From: Drosophila persimilis
Taxonomy: Eukaryota > Arthropoda > Insecta > Diptera > Drosophilidae
Direction: 5' to 3'
Assembly: GCF_003286085.1 (NCBI RefSeq)
Contig: NW_020825335.1
Span: 248,001 to 312,000, forward strand
Length of the DNA stretch: 64,000 nt
Of the stretch, positions 19,558-29,510 are shown piece by piece (position 1 is the stretch's first letter; every line of letters begins with the position of its first letter). The notes under the pieces are model-generated. The model ran no database searches, was not told where the DNA came from, and worked only from the letters and a program-made list of their open reading frames with translations. The position numbers and the translations under genes are program-made.

Positions 19558-20766
19558 TTTAGGGTCCTATGCTCGGATTATAATTCCCTCTACCATATTA
19601 TATCCAACACTAATTCTCTTCCTCTTATTAAATTATTAATCCTTACACACCTTTCTATCTTTTAGTAACTGTAGTGGTATTTGTATTTTGATTGCATACT
19701 TAGTTTCTTAGTAAGTTTAGTGCTAATTTTCCTCGAATGTTAGTCTAATAGCTATCTTTCTTACATGTTCCCGGTTGGGTTGGCTAAGCACCGCGCGTCA
19801 TGCGGCAGCGCCCCTCGGTCGGTTGGGCGGGAGGAGGGCTGCGTTTTTGCCTGGGATCCGCGCGTAACAGCCTTCTGCTGGTGTCACACGGGCCACTTGA
19901 CGGTGCAGTAACTGCATCGCCTCTTGAAAGATGCAGTCATTGCATGTCAACGTCCAAGATATTACCCTGCACCCACAATACTATAAACAATCCGACACCC
20001 TCAGCTTTGAACCCCCATAAACAATCTCACGCTCGAAGTGGACCACGCGTAGCCGATTGCAGGCAATGTAAACAAACACCCTATGCTAGAAGTTGAACAT
20101 AAAACAATAGATGCCGCACTAGAATCACGCCACTCTTCAGAGATCAATTACTAATCGATTCTCAAGAACCGCGCCATCCAAGCTCACCAATCAGAGGCCT
20201 TATTCTCAGCCACCCCCAAGTAATGCAACACCGATCATACGCAGCGGAATCCTTTCATCAAAAGCCCCCTTTCCCACCAATCGATCGAGTCACGGACTCC
20301 ATCTCCGAAGCCAATGCCTCCGAATCCAAATCCGAATCCCAAACCGAGCATCATTATATAAATAGTCTACATCTAAGAAGGCAGTTCAGTTCTGTTCAAG
20401 ACAAACGTCAATCGCGACACCGTCGGAGAATTCAACCAAGTTAATTCCATTCAAGGCATCGGACCTCAGTCATCGTCGGGGAAATAACTAACCAATGTAC
20501 GCTAAGTTTAAGTGAAAGAATAAAACCTTTTTTAAAACTTAAACTGAAGTTTCGCATATTTAACTGGCGCAGTCGGTAGGATCTCAGTTAAAAGTGAATC
20601 CTTTTTTTAAGACGATCAATTGGCGTAGTGACAGTTACAGTGCGTAATAACCTACAAAGATCAGTGAAAAAGTAACGCTAATACTAAAGAGATCCGCCAA
20701 AGAATCTACACACGATTCAAACTCAATTAATATTAGAAAAAAATAAATAAATAAAAAGAAATCAAC

Positions 20767-21126
20767 ATGCCGCTAACAGAAACACACCTGAACCAAGCCT
20801 TGAAGTCAATCAGGCAAATTCCACCATACGACGGATGCCAAGAACGTCTAAGTTCGTTCATAAGCAGGATTGAGTACATCTCCGGATTGTACCCAACAGA
20901 AGACCTCCGGCAACAAAGCATCATGTACGGAGCCACTGAGGGTCAACTGTGCGGACGAGCGCAACTTTTATCAAGCCTTCAACCCAGCACATGGAGTGAT
21001 CTAAAGGCAGCCCTAATCAGCAAATTCAACAACCACACTCCATACGAGACGCTACTACAGAAATTACACGATACCAAATTCAATGGGAGTATTCGTAAGT
21101 TCATAGAGGAACTAGAAATTAAGTCA
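20767..21126 (+). pseudogene. gag: G1 gag, N-terminal part
   Basis: The ATG at 20767 (MPLTETHLNQALKSIRQIPP) follows the primer site and leader by about 190 bp and is the natural gag start. The ~120 codons show the capsid N-terminal region (YDGCQERLSSFISRIEYI, WSDLKAALISKFNNHT, LHDTKFNGSIRKFIEELE). BEL-2 truncates it; the C-terminal part resumes at 26830. The fusion codons after EIKSK come from the BEL-2 LTR. Confidence 0.87.
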
Positions 21127-21456
21127 AAATGAAAAGAGATTTTGGGTTAAACTTTATAATTCGTATTTAATCTTGGTGGCTTAGCGGAAGCCGATTGCTT
21201 GCTATTGCCAGATAAAATTTATGCGAGATCGATATGCAACCAATGCGCAGAGGGGTTAGCATAGAACTAAACTATAGACGACGGCGTTAGATCAAAGTGA
21301 TTGCAGAAGTGGCGGCAGCAGATCAAAGTAGTTGCCGAAGAGGCGGCGGCCTTTAGCGGGAGAGCGCAGCAGCTCTGCAGAACGTCAACGTTTGACAACA
21401 TAGGCGGCTCTCTCTGCTCATAGAATAATAATGTTAAAGTTACGGTTATTCTTCAG
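21124..21456 (-). mobile_element. BEL-2 3' LTR, truncated at both ends
   Basis: It aligns with the solo LTR at 174-574, including the ~40 bp absent from the BEL-2 5' LTR (AAAGAGATTTTGGGTTAAAC). It therefore differs structurally from its partner LTR. The left end stops at TCAAAAT and the right end at CTTCAG before the LTR start and polypurine tract. Confidence 0.82.
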
Positions 21457-21578
21457 TCTCTCTACAGATTCCTTAAGGGGCAACAAACATAGCCGAGTGA
21501 CGGCCCTCCTGATGTTTCCTGAGGATGTCTTCAGGTCAGCGAAACACTCCGTCCTTGCCCAAAACGACATCGACCACT

Positions 21579-22788
21579 CTAGCCAGTGGCCAACGCATTG
21601 GAGGAAGATTTTCGTCCTTCACCAGAACGAGGTCGTTCTTGCAGATGTCTTTTCGCGGGGGTACGCCACTTCGCGCGCTCTTGCAAAAGAGTGAGATACT
21701 CTTCGCGCCAACGGCTCCAAAATATTTGTTGTAGTTGGGTGACCCGCTGCCAGCCATCCAGACGGTTGTAGTTCAGCTTCGTTATGTCAGGCTCGAGGAT
21801 TTGCTCATGGGAGCCGCCTAAAAGCAGATGAACAGGAGTCAAAACGTCTAAATCATCAGGATTTTCTGAATGCGAGAGCAAAATCTGACAGATCAGAGTG
21901 CGCAGGTCGTCGAGGCTAAGCACAGATGGTCCAACTGAGCGGTATATGTGATATTTTGCGGTCTTCACGTCCGCTTCCCACAACTCGCCAAAATGCGGAG
22001 AGCGAGGTGGGATGAAACGCCAGTCGATCGAGACAGCCAAGCAGGATTCGTGGACCTCCTTCATATGCGGTTCGCTCAGACAAAGCTTCTTTAGCTCCAG
22101 AAGCTCGTTCTTGGCCCCAACGAAGTTTGTCGCATTGTCCGACCAAATTTGACTTGGCCTTCCTCCCGTCTCCCATGATGTGTTCAACCATGCGCGGCCT
22201 AGTCCTAAAGCATCTCACACATCTGCTGACGACCCTTGACACTGCCTTAACACCTCCAATGGGCCAATATTCCAGCCGAATTTTGGATAGCAAGGCGCGA
22301 GGTCCGGCATGGAGGTTTCTTTCATAATATCTTATCAGCGCAAAGGTAATGGAATGTCCCTTTGGCAGAATGAGCGGGTGCTGAGCGTCAAATCCTAGCG
22401 ATGAGTTGCCAAGACGACCTCCAACTCTAAGTAGTCCAGAATGATCGATGAACGGGTTGAGCGAACTAATAGAACTGGATTTCATGACTTGACCATTGCG
22501 CCGAATCTCCTTTATGTGCATCCACAAATTTGCCAGCTCAATGTGTCGAATTAGAAGATGCGTTCCTTGCCGAATATCAGAAACGGTGAGTCCTGGATGC
22601 ATAAGACGATGTATAAATTTATGCATGTAGGCGAATGTGCGCTGCATGCGAAAGAATGAATTCGCAAATTTGCATCCGGACGTGAGATTGGCATGTGGAG
22701 ACGTGATTAGCAATCTTCTCTTGCGAAGCTCCAAAGTTGCTATGTTGTTAGTAGGAGATACAGGCCACTTATCCTTGGAGTCTAGCAA
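21579..22788 (-). pseudogene. pol: BEL-2 integrase, broken
   Basis: Two ORFs (21916-22788 and 21579-22187) cover the region homologous to BEL-1 10232-11700. Zinc-binding residues remain (YERNLHAGPRALLSK, CVRCFRTRP). About 230 bp after VEHIMGD are deleted, removing the first catalytic Asp (the VDYCGP motif of BEL-1). SDNATNFVG remains in ORF 21579-22187. The Glu-bearing motif reads LWEADVKTAK, so an Ala is changed next to it. A frameshift joins the parts. Confidence 0.85.
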
Positions 22789-22818
22789 AAAGGATGGGCC
22801 GTGAAACCATAGCTCTGA

Positions 22819-24424
22819 CTAAATAAGATGATTGGGAAGCGAGCCGCTCGAGAGAATATCAGCAGGATTTAAAGATGTGGGAACATAGCGCCATTCCATG
22901 GCTGCCGTCAACTCCTGAATTGATGCCACTCGATTTGCCACGAAAACTTGAAATTTAGCTGGCTCGTCCCTGATCCAAGATAATGCTGTTGACGAATCCG
23001 ACCAGCAATAGAACCGACCTGTAAAGATTCCCATGTCCTTTACATTCTGCATGATTTTCGCAAGCAAATGGGCTCCACTTAATTCCAGCTTAGGAATCGA
23101 TATAGTCTTTAGCGGCGCCACTCGCGACTTTGAGCACAAAACGTGGCTCGAAGACTGGGCTTCCCTGGACACGACATACACGCAAGCGCCATATGGTTCT
23201 AAGCTGGCATCACAGAATTCGTGAACTTCTGTAGTTACACTAGAACGAAGAACCAAGCGAGGAAATGAGATCCGAGAAATGCTTGGCAAACTATTTCTCA
23301 AGTCCATCCAAGCTGAATGCAACGCTGAGGGTAGGCTTTCATCCAAATCCAAATTTTCTCTCCAAAGCTGCTGAAGGAAGATTTTGCACCTGACAATGAC
23401 TGGATTTATCAATCCAAGAGGGTCGTAGAACCGCGCAATCGTAGATAAAACCGACCGCTTTGATGGCTTTGAGTTTGTGTCCAGTGCGGACAAGGCAAAA
23501 AGCAGCTGATCCGAAGCAGGGTCCCACGGTCCTAAGTCTAAAATTACCACGGGACAGTAAAGCTGATGTTTGGTGCATCTTGTCCATGACCTGTGCGACC
23601 GAATTACCTCCCGAAATAAGGTCATCCACGTAAAACTCCTGCCGCAGAGCAGCTGAGCCAAGAGGGTAGGATTCACCCTCGTCGATGGCCAGCTGGTGCA
23701 TTGCGCGGACCGCTAAAAATGATGCAGCCCTCGTCCCGTATGTGACGGTGTCTAATGTGTAGACTTGAACCTCGGACTCGATGGACTCTCGCCATAGGAT
23801 GCACTGATACAAATTGTCGGGTGGAGACACTCGTACGCAGCGGTACTTTTTACAAATGTCCCCAGTGAGAGCGACTGGATATGTTCGAAAGCGAATCAAT
23901 ATGTTAAACAATGCAGGCTGAATAACAGGGCCTGTCATCATCACATCATTTAGAGAATATCCAGTTGATGTAGCTGAGGATCCATTGAAAACGACACGGA
24001 GTTTTGTCGTCGTACTGTCCTCCTTTAGGACACAGTGATAAGGCAAGAAATACTTGCAGAGGCTACGGGAATCAGGGTTGACTTGGTGCATATGATGCAA
24101 ATCAATGTACTCCCTCATAAAGGCGGAATACCGCTCCTTGAGTGTAGGATTACGCTCCAGTTTTCGCTCCAGACTGATGAACCGTCGATAAGCCTGAGCA
24201 TAAAATTCTCCTAAACGATCAGTATTGTTATTTAGCGGCAGACGAACTGCATACTCCCCGGATGACAACCGTGAAAGGTGGCTTACGAAATGTGCTTCAC
24301 AATCGTCTTCTTTGGTATTCAACCCAGCCTCCACACAATTCTCGACTTCCCAAAACATACGAAGAGTTTTATCCAACCTTGCTTCCATCTCAGCTATCGA
24401 ATCTGGACAATTGTGCGTGGCCAA
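22819..24424 (-). pseudogene. pol: BEL-2 RT-RNase H, broken
   Basis: ORF 23339-24424 has the RT with FLPYHCVLKEDSTTTKLRVV, GDICKKYRCVRV (Lys replaces the usual Met) and FYVDDLISGG. About 110 bp after SRGNFRLR are missing relative to BEL-1 and the frame shifts. ORF 22819-23676 continues with RFYDPLGLINP and the RNase H (EFCDASLEPYGACV, KLELSGAHLL, WSDSSTALSW). It retains the ~100 bp linker (CKIFLQQLWREN) that BEL-1 lost, so the two copies complement each other's deletions here. Confidence 0.86.
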
Positions 24425-24611
24425 AAGCGCCGAGCTTGATACCTTCTGTCCACCGCCAGATACGATCCACCCAAGCCGGGTCTTCTGCAGAAGAGGCAGT
24501 CCATCGGTAAGTTGGATTTACCCTACGCAGAGGAGATCATAAAAGACGCTCGCACCAATGAGAAGATCAACCCGTTGAGGATTGAAAAATGCAGGATCAG
24601 CGAGCTGAATG

Positions 24612-26183
24612 TTAGATGGAATACTTTATTGTCATACTTGGTTGAGAATCGGTAATCGTGGGGGCGATGAGAGCAGTAAGCGTAGTTGTGTAAGCAGAGG
24701 TGCGAGAATGCATACAAATGCTTATGGTGGATCCCTCAGTAGAAACGCTGGTATCGCCCAGCCCAGACACAAGTGCAGACGATTGAGTTCTCCTCAGCTG
24801 AAGCTGCTGGGCGAACCTGGACGTGACGAAATGCAGCTGCGATCCTGAATCTAAGATGGCACGACAAGGAACTAAAACGCCAGACCGATTCTTCACGAGA
24901 ACCACGGCTGTAGCCAGAAGCACGATATTAGAGTGAAGACCTTGGGCAGCAAGACAGGTAGACGAAGGTAGAGACGAGCTGCTAGCAGAATTTTGAGCAA
25001 CGGAAAGAGTGTCCGGTTGAACGGCCAGATCGGGAGGAGTAATACCTGGGCAGCCTTGTGTTGTGCGCTGTATACTATCGAAATGCAACAAACTATGATG
25101 CCTACCGCCGCATACTCGACATTTTCCACTATTGCATGCGCGGGTCCGGTGCCCCGGTTTTAGGCAATTGAAGCACAGGGAAAGCTTCTTCACTTCTTTG
25201 TGGCGCAGCAACGGTGAGAGATTTCCGAATATCTTGCACGAGTATATTCCATGGCCCGCTGAGTGGCAAAAGACGCATACAGACGGGTCGGCGGAAGAGT
25301 TGGAAGCTACAAACGTTTTCTTAACCTGCGTATAGGAAAGGTTTTTTCCCACCTGATCGCTACTAGCGTGTGTCGCTGTAGCATATTCCAATCATGAATC
25401 CTGAAATCTCCTCGGCAGTTCCCAATGTCTGCAACGCTCGCATGTGTAAATTGACTGCATCCGAAAACTCCCGAAGCCTTTTAGCAGAAGGGTGAGTCTA
25501 CCCTCTTTAGCCCAATAATCTTCTTGATGTGTGCCTGGAAAACAAGTCTTTTGTTATTAAAGCGTTTATTAAGTATATCCAGAGCCACACGATAATTGGC
25601 ACTGGAGAGCTCCAACGATCGAACCGAATTCAAAGCCGCATCAGCGAGGCAAGAGCGAAGGTGCTGGAATTTCTCGATGTCACTGAGATCCGCATCCGCT
25701 TCAATCACCGATTTGAACATTGCCATAAAATCCGAGAACTCGACGTATCCACCAGAAAACTAAGGCACCTTCAGCTCAGGAAGTCGCTGCTTGTGAGCCA
25801 TGATGATGGTACTATGTCCGGAATGGCTTGGCAGAGTCGTAGGATGGGCAGCGCCGTGTGACTGGCTTACTTCAACAGCAGCCTGCAACTCAGCTTTCAA
25901 CGATATGAAAAGAGTATCGAAGATTTCGCGCAGCTCACTCATTATGGGCCTTATTAAATTCCTCTCGAATTTCTGCCAACATATCAAGGCGCACCTCGAC
26001 TTCCGCGGCGGTCAGCTTATCGATTTTATTCCCCGCGAAGGATTCGCCAAGCCTCTTCAACCGATCATATAATGACTGACTTTTGGGCTTATACAGACTC
26101 ACTCTGGAATCAGCCACCACAATATTTCCGACCGCGCCTGTATTCGGATCGTTGTCCATGTTAACCGTTGTGCAATTCGACAC
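24612..26183 (-). pseudogene. gag: BEL-2 gag and protease region, broken
   Basis: The natural start is probably the ATG at 26183 (MSNCTTVNMDNDPNTGAV). The frame breaks after EFNKAHNE and continues in ORFs 25760-25987 and 25481-25726 (DUF1759-type: AMFKSVIEAD, VFQAHIKKII), the last ending in a frameshift at DSPFC. ORF 24612-25391 has the zinc knuckles (CVFCHSAGHGIYSC, CFNCLKPGHRTRAC, CRVCGGRHHSLLH) and the protease-like CRAILDSGSQLHFVTSRFAQ. It shares with BEL-1 the deletion after FMIGICY and the frameshift at KYSI. Confidence 0.85.
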
Positions 26184-26496
26184 AACAACGGAAAATTAAA
26201 TACCGCTTAAGCGACGATGTACAGACGCGAGAGCGAGAATGCAAGACACGAAAAGTCAAGAACAGCGGCTGCAGCTGCGCAGAGAATGAGAGATTCGACG
26301 CTTAAAGTACCGGAATTTGTCTATAAATATTCCAGCCGCACTCTCACTGAATTGGCACCTTAAACTGTTTTTCAACGTGCACCCAAATGTATTTGTTGGT
26401 AGTTAAACTACCCAACAACAAAATATTGTATAATTAATAAGTGTTTTAACGGAACGCGATTAAGCAATGGTTTTATATCACGTCGGGGGTCACCAA
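26184..26496 (-). other. BEL-2 leader and primer binding site
   Basis: The minus strand next to the LTR reads TTGGTGACCCCCGACGTG (26479-26496), the primer site also seen at 33971 (BEL-3) and 47308 (BEL-4), here with one extra C. The remaining ~290 bp are untranslated leader; I see no other feature. Confidence 0.8.
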
Positions 26497-26829
26497 TGTT
26501 TGAGATGCCAAGCTTTTTTGGCACCTATGTGTTTAATCTTGGTGGCTTAGCGGAAGCCGATTGCTTGCTATTGCCAGATAAAATTTATGCGAGATCGATA
26601 TGCAACCAATGCGCAGAGGGGTTAGCATAGAACTAAACTATAGACGACGGCGTTAGATCAAAGTGATTGCCGAAGTGGCGGCAGCAGATCAAAGTAGTTG
26701 CCGAAGTGGCGGCGGCCTTTAGCGGGAGAGCGCAGCAGAACGTCAACGTTTTACAACATAGGCGGCTCTCTCTGCTCATAGAATAATAATGTTAAAGTTA
26801 CGGTTATTCTTCAGCGGCTGGCCCGAACA
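26497..26829 (-). mobile_element. BEL-2 5' LTR
   Basis: The 333-bp LTR has TG...CA ends (TGTTCGGGCC...CTCAAACA on the minus strand). It adjoins the primer site on the left and G1 gag (GTTATAGTAAG) on the right. It lacks two short segments present in the solo LTR. Confidence 0.9.
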
Positions 26830-27250
26830 GTTATAGTAAGTAAACTAAATCTCTAAACTAGCGCAGAAAATAAGACAATCTTTAAAAACGCTCTGAAAAA
26901 TGCCACCAGACATACCATAGAAGATGCTCTACCCAATAGGCTGTTCATCATTTTAGCAAAGAAAGACATTTCTACTATAGCTAAATTAGAAAAATCAGCT
27001 CAAGAGTTAGGAATCTACGAAAATTTCGTAAATGATAACAAGAATCACGATTACTCAAGAAACGGAAATAACAATCGTAGGAATGTTGGAACTTATTACC
27101 CTCGCTATAGTAGTAACGATTATAACAATCAAAACCCAAGGACTTCCAAAAATAATCATGGATCGAATCGAAATAATTCAGGAAATAATGCCGTAAATAA
27201 TAAAGGATTATTTAACGAATTTAGAAATTCCTTAAACCAGGGCGGAAGGA
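26830..27250 (+). pseudogene. gag: G1 gag, C-terminal part
   Basis: The capsid continues after BEL-2 with segments such as NRLFIILAKKDISTIAKLEKSAQEL, followed by an Asn/Arg-rich nucleocapsid-like tail (about 27040-27230: RRNVGTYYPRYSSNDYNNQN and similar) with no CCHC knuckle, as usual for this lineage. Frameshifts are present, so there is no ORF long enough to list separately. Confidence 0.7.
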
Positions 27251-28466
27251 ATGTGCCTCGGAAGAAATCGAGGAAGGCCATATATAGAAATAATAGTAAA
27301 TAATAAAAAATTAAGAGGTATCGCGGACTCGGGATCGTCAATAAATATAATAAAAGAAAACTATGCAGATTCCAAAGTCGATAGCGACAACCTCACCGTC
27401 CATACCATCAAAGGACCCGTCCGTCTGACTCAGAGCATTACACGTAATGCAACCAAAAACTGTCCGACAAAACAAAAAATTGTATATTCATAATTTTTCT
27501 GAAAATTATGATATACTCTTAGGCAGAGAATATTTGATGGCCAGCAAAGCCGTCATCGATTACCGAAATGAAACGGTAACGTTAGGAGAAAGGTCATACC
27601 CAATCATCCAAAGTGGAGAAGCAATTGCGACGGCAAGACCGCACACAAAGGTGATAAGCCATCTTCAAAGGAAGATATAACTACACCTAAGTGCCTTGAC
27701 CCATCACCTGAAGGAGAGCAATACTTCGCTTCCGCGTTAGAGAATGAATTAAGGGAATGCAACCAGCTAAGGTTGGAACATTTAAATGACGAAGAAAAGG
27801 AGAAACTAAAGAGTTCTCTATGAATTTAAGGACGTGCAGTATAAAGAAGGTGACATTTTGACCTTCACTAGTACTATAAAGCACGAAATTAAAACGCATT
27901 ACGAAGATCCTGTATATCGTCGACCATATAAATATGCTCAAATACACGATCAAGAAGTGACTCAATAAATCAAAGATATGATTAGACAGGGAATCATTCG
28001 TAAGTCGAATTCTCCCTATTGTGCACCCATTGCTATGATACCAAAGAAAATAGATGCTTCAGGAAAGCAGAAATATCGTATGGTAGTAGATTATAGAAGT
28101 CTAAACGAGGTGACAATCAAGCACAAATTTCCTACACCCAGAATGGACGAAATCCTAGATAAACTAGGTAGATGCCAATATTTTACAAAAATCGATTTAG
28201 CTAAGGGATTCCATCAAATTCCTATGGAACCTAGCTCAATCCCAAAAACAGCTTTCTCCACAAAGCATGGTCATTACGAGTTCACTCGTATGCCTTTTGG
28301 GCTAACCACTGCCCCCGCCACATTTCAAAGATGCATGAACAATCTGTTAGAAGATTTAATTTTCAAAGATTGCCTTGTGTATCTAGACGACATCATTATC
28401 TATTCCACATCATTGGAAGAACATTTGTTGTCTCTTAAAAGGGTCTTTGGAAAGTTGAGAACCATG
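27251..28466 (+). pseudogene. pol: G1 protease and reverse transcriptase, broken
   Basis: ORF 27251-27493 carries the aspartic protease signature LRGIADSGSSINII. It shifts frame into 27447-27680 (YDILLGREYLMASKAVIDY). A TAA near 27966 precedes the RT ORF 27978-28469, which has [44 protein letters not shown] and the catalytic [12 protein letters not shown]. At 28466 about 660 bp (RT thumb and most of RNase H, compare 56290-56957) are deleted, with GAGA shared at the breakpoints. Confidence 0.86.
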
Positions 28467-29399
28467 TAGCCGATGCGCTATCAAGAGTAAAGATTAACGA
28501 AAACCTACTCGGGGAAACCATTAATAGTGATTGTGCAACGGTCCATAGCGCGCAAGAAGATAATATTAATTATATTCCACTTACAGAGCGACCAATCAAT
28601 TACTATAATAGGCAAATAGAACTGATTAAAGGAAATGAGGATAAGGTAGAAACATCCCACTATTTCCACAAGATACTGATAAAAATCACATATACTGAAA
28701 TGACAGAGTCATTAGCGAAAGATATAATAAAGGAATATGTGTGTACCAAAAAGAGTGCACTATATTTCCATAATGAAGTAGACTTCCCACTGTTCCAAAA
28801 GGTATTCCTGGAGATAATCAGTCCAAATCACTTCACTAAACTGATTAAATCCAATACCAAACTCATAGATATTCCGAACTACTCCGAATTCAAGGAACAA
28901 ATATTAAAGAATCATAAATAACTACTTCACCCAGGTATCGAAAAGACCACTAATTGGTTTAAAGGAAAATTCTACTACCCCGATTATCAAAAGTTAATCC
29001 AAAATATTATCAATGAATATCCTACGTGCAACGTTGCTAAAACAGAGCATCGTAACACCAATCTAACCTTCGAGATCACCCCTGAAATACAAAATATCAG
29101 AGAAAAGTATGTCATGGATTTCTATTTGGTAGGCAATCAACAATTCCTATCAGGCATTGATGTATATTCTAAATTCGCTACCCTAGTAGAAGTTAAGAGT
29201 CGTGACTGGTTAGAAACAAAGAGAGCCATCATAAAAGTCTTTAACGAAATGGACAAGCCACAGGGAATTAAAGCCGACAAAGATTCAGCCTTTATGTGCA
29301 CAGCATTGCAAGCATGTTTGAATGCAGAAAATGTGAAAATCGAAATCAATAAAAAACGGAGTTTCTGATGTAGAACGGCTACATAAAACGATCAATGAA
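28467..29399 (+). pseudogene. pol: G1 RNase H end and integrase, first part
   Basis: Sequence resumes with the RNase H tail ([16 protein letters not shown]) and runs into the integrase: ORF 28700-28921 ends at a TAA where G3 has GAA (28919), then the zinc-binding region (LLHPGIEKTTNWFKGKFYYP), and ORF 29114-29368 with MDFYLVGNQQFLSGIDVYSK (first Asp) and GIKADKDSAFM (second Asp). It stops in a frameshift before the Glu and is then cut by LOA-1 at 29399. Confidence 0.84.
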
Positions 29400-29510
29400 G
29401 GTTAGGTTAGGTTAGGTTGACCCGGACGGCCCTCAGAGAGGGGCCCCACATAGGCCAGTATGGCCCTTAGTTGTCCGGATAGGGGGTGGTATGAACCGTC
29501 GCGGCAGTGT

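Larger units (their letters stand above)
18570..19959 (+). mobile_element. Non-LTR retrotransposon 3' fragment in the G1 LTR
   Basis: It interrupts the G1 LTR between ...CATACCCTGGTCTATG and ATTACCCTGCAC; intact Tom-like LTRs at 54091-54563 and 59712-60408 show that these are adjacent. It holds the end of an RT ORF, then A/T-rich 3' sequence (19567-19780) and a GC-rich tail (19780-19959) of unknown origin. The 5' end is truncated. No poly(A) or clear target duplication is visible. An LOA 3' end (19209-19557) is inserted in it. Confidence 0.75.
21124..26829 (-). mobile_element. BEL-2: BEL/Pao element inserted in G1 gag
   Basis: Minus orientation: 5' LTR (26497-26829), primer site (26479-26496, complement of a TTGGTGACC type), leader, gag, protease, RT, RNase H, integrase, truncated 3' LTR (21124-21456). 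The 3' LTR lacks its outer ~45 bp and its first ~15 bp with the purine tract. The outer break lies at shared TCAAAAT between G1 gag and the LTR, so a deletion by microhomology removed the target duplication. It belongs to the BEL-1 family. Confidence 0.92.

Noticed and set aside
19800-20096. 98-codon ORF spanning the orphan GC-rich segment and the Tom-like LTR
   Set aside because: It crosses an insertion boundary and has no recognisable domain.
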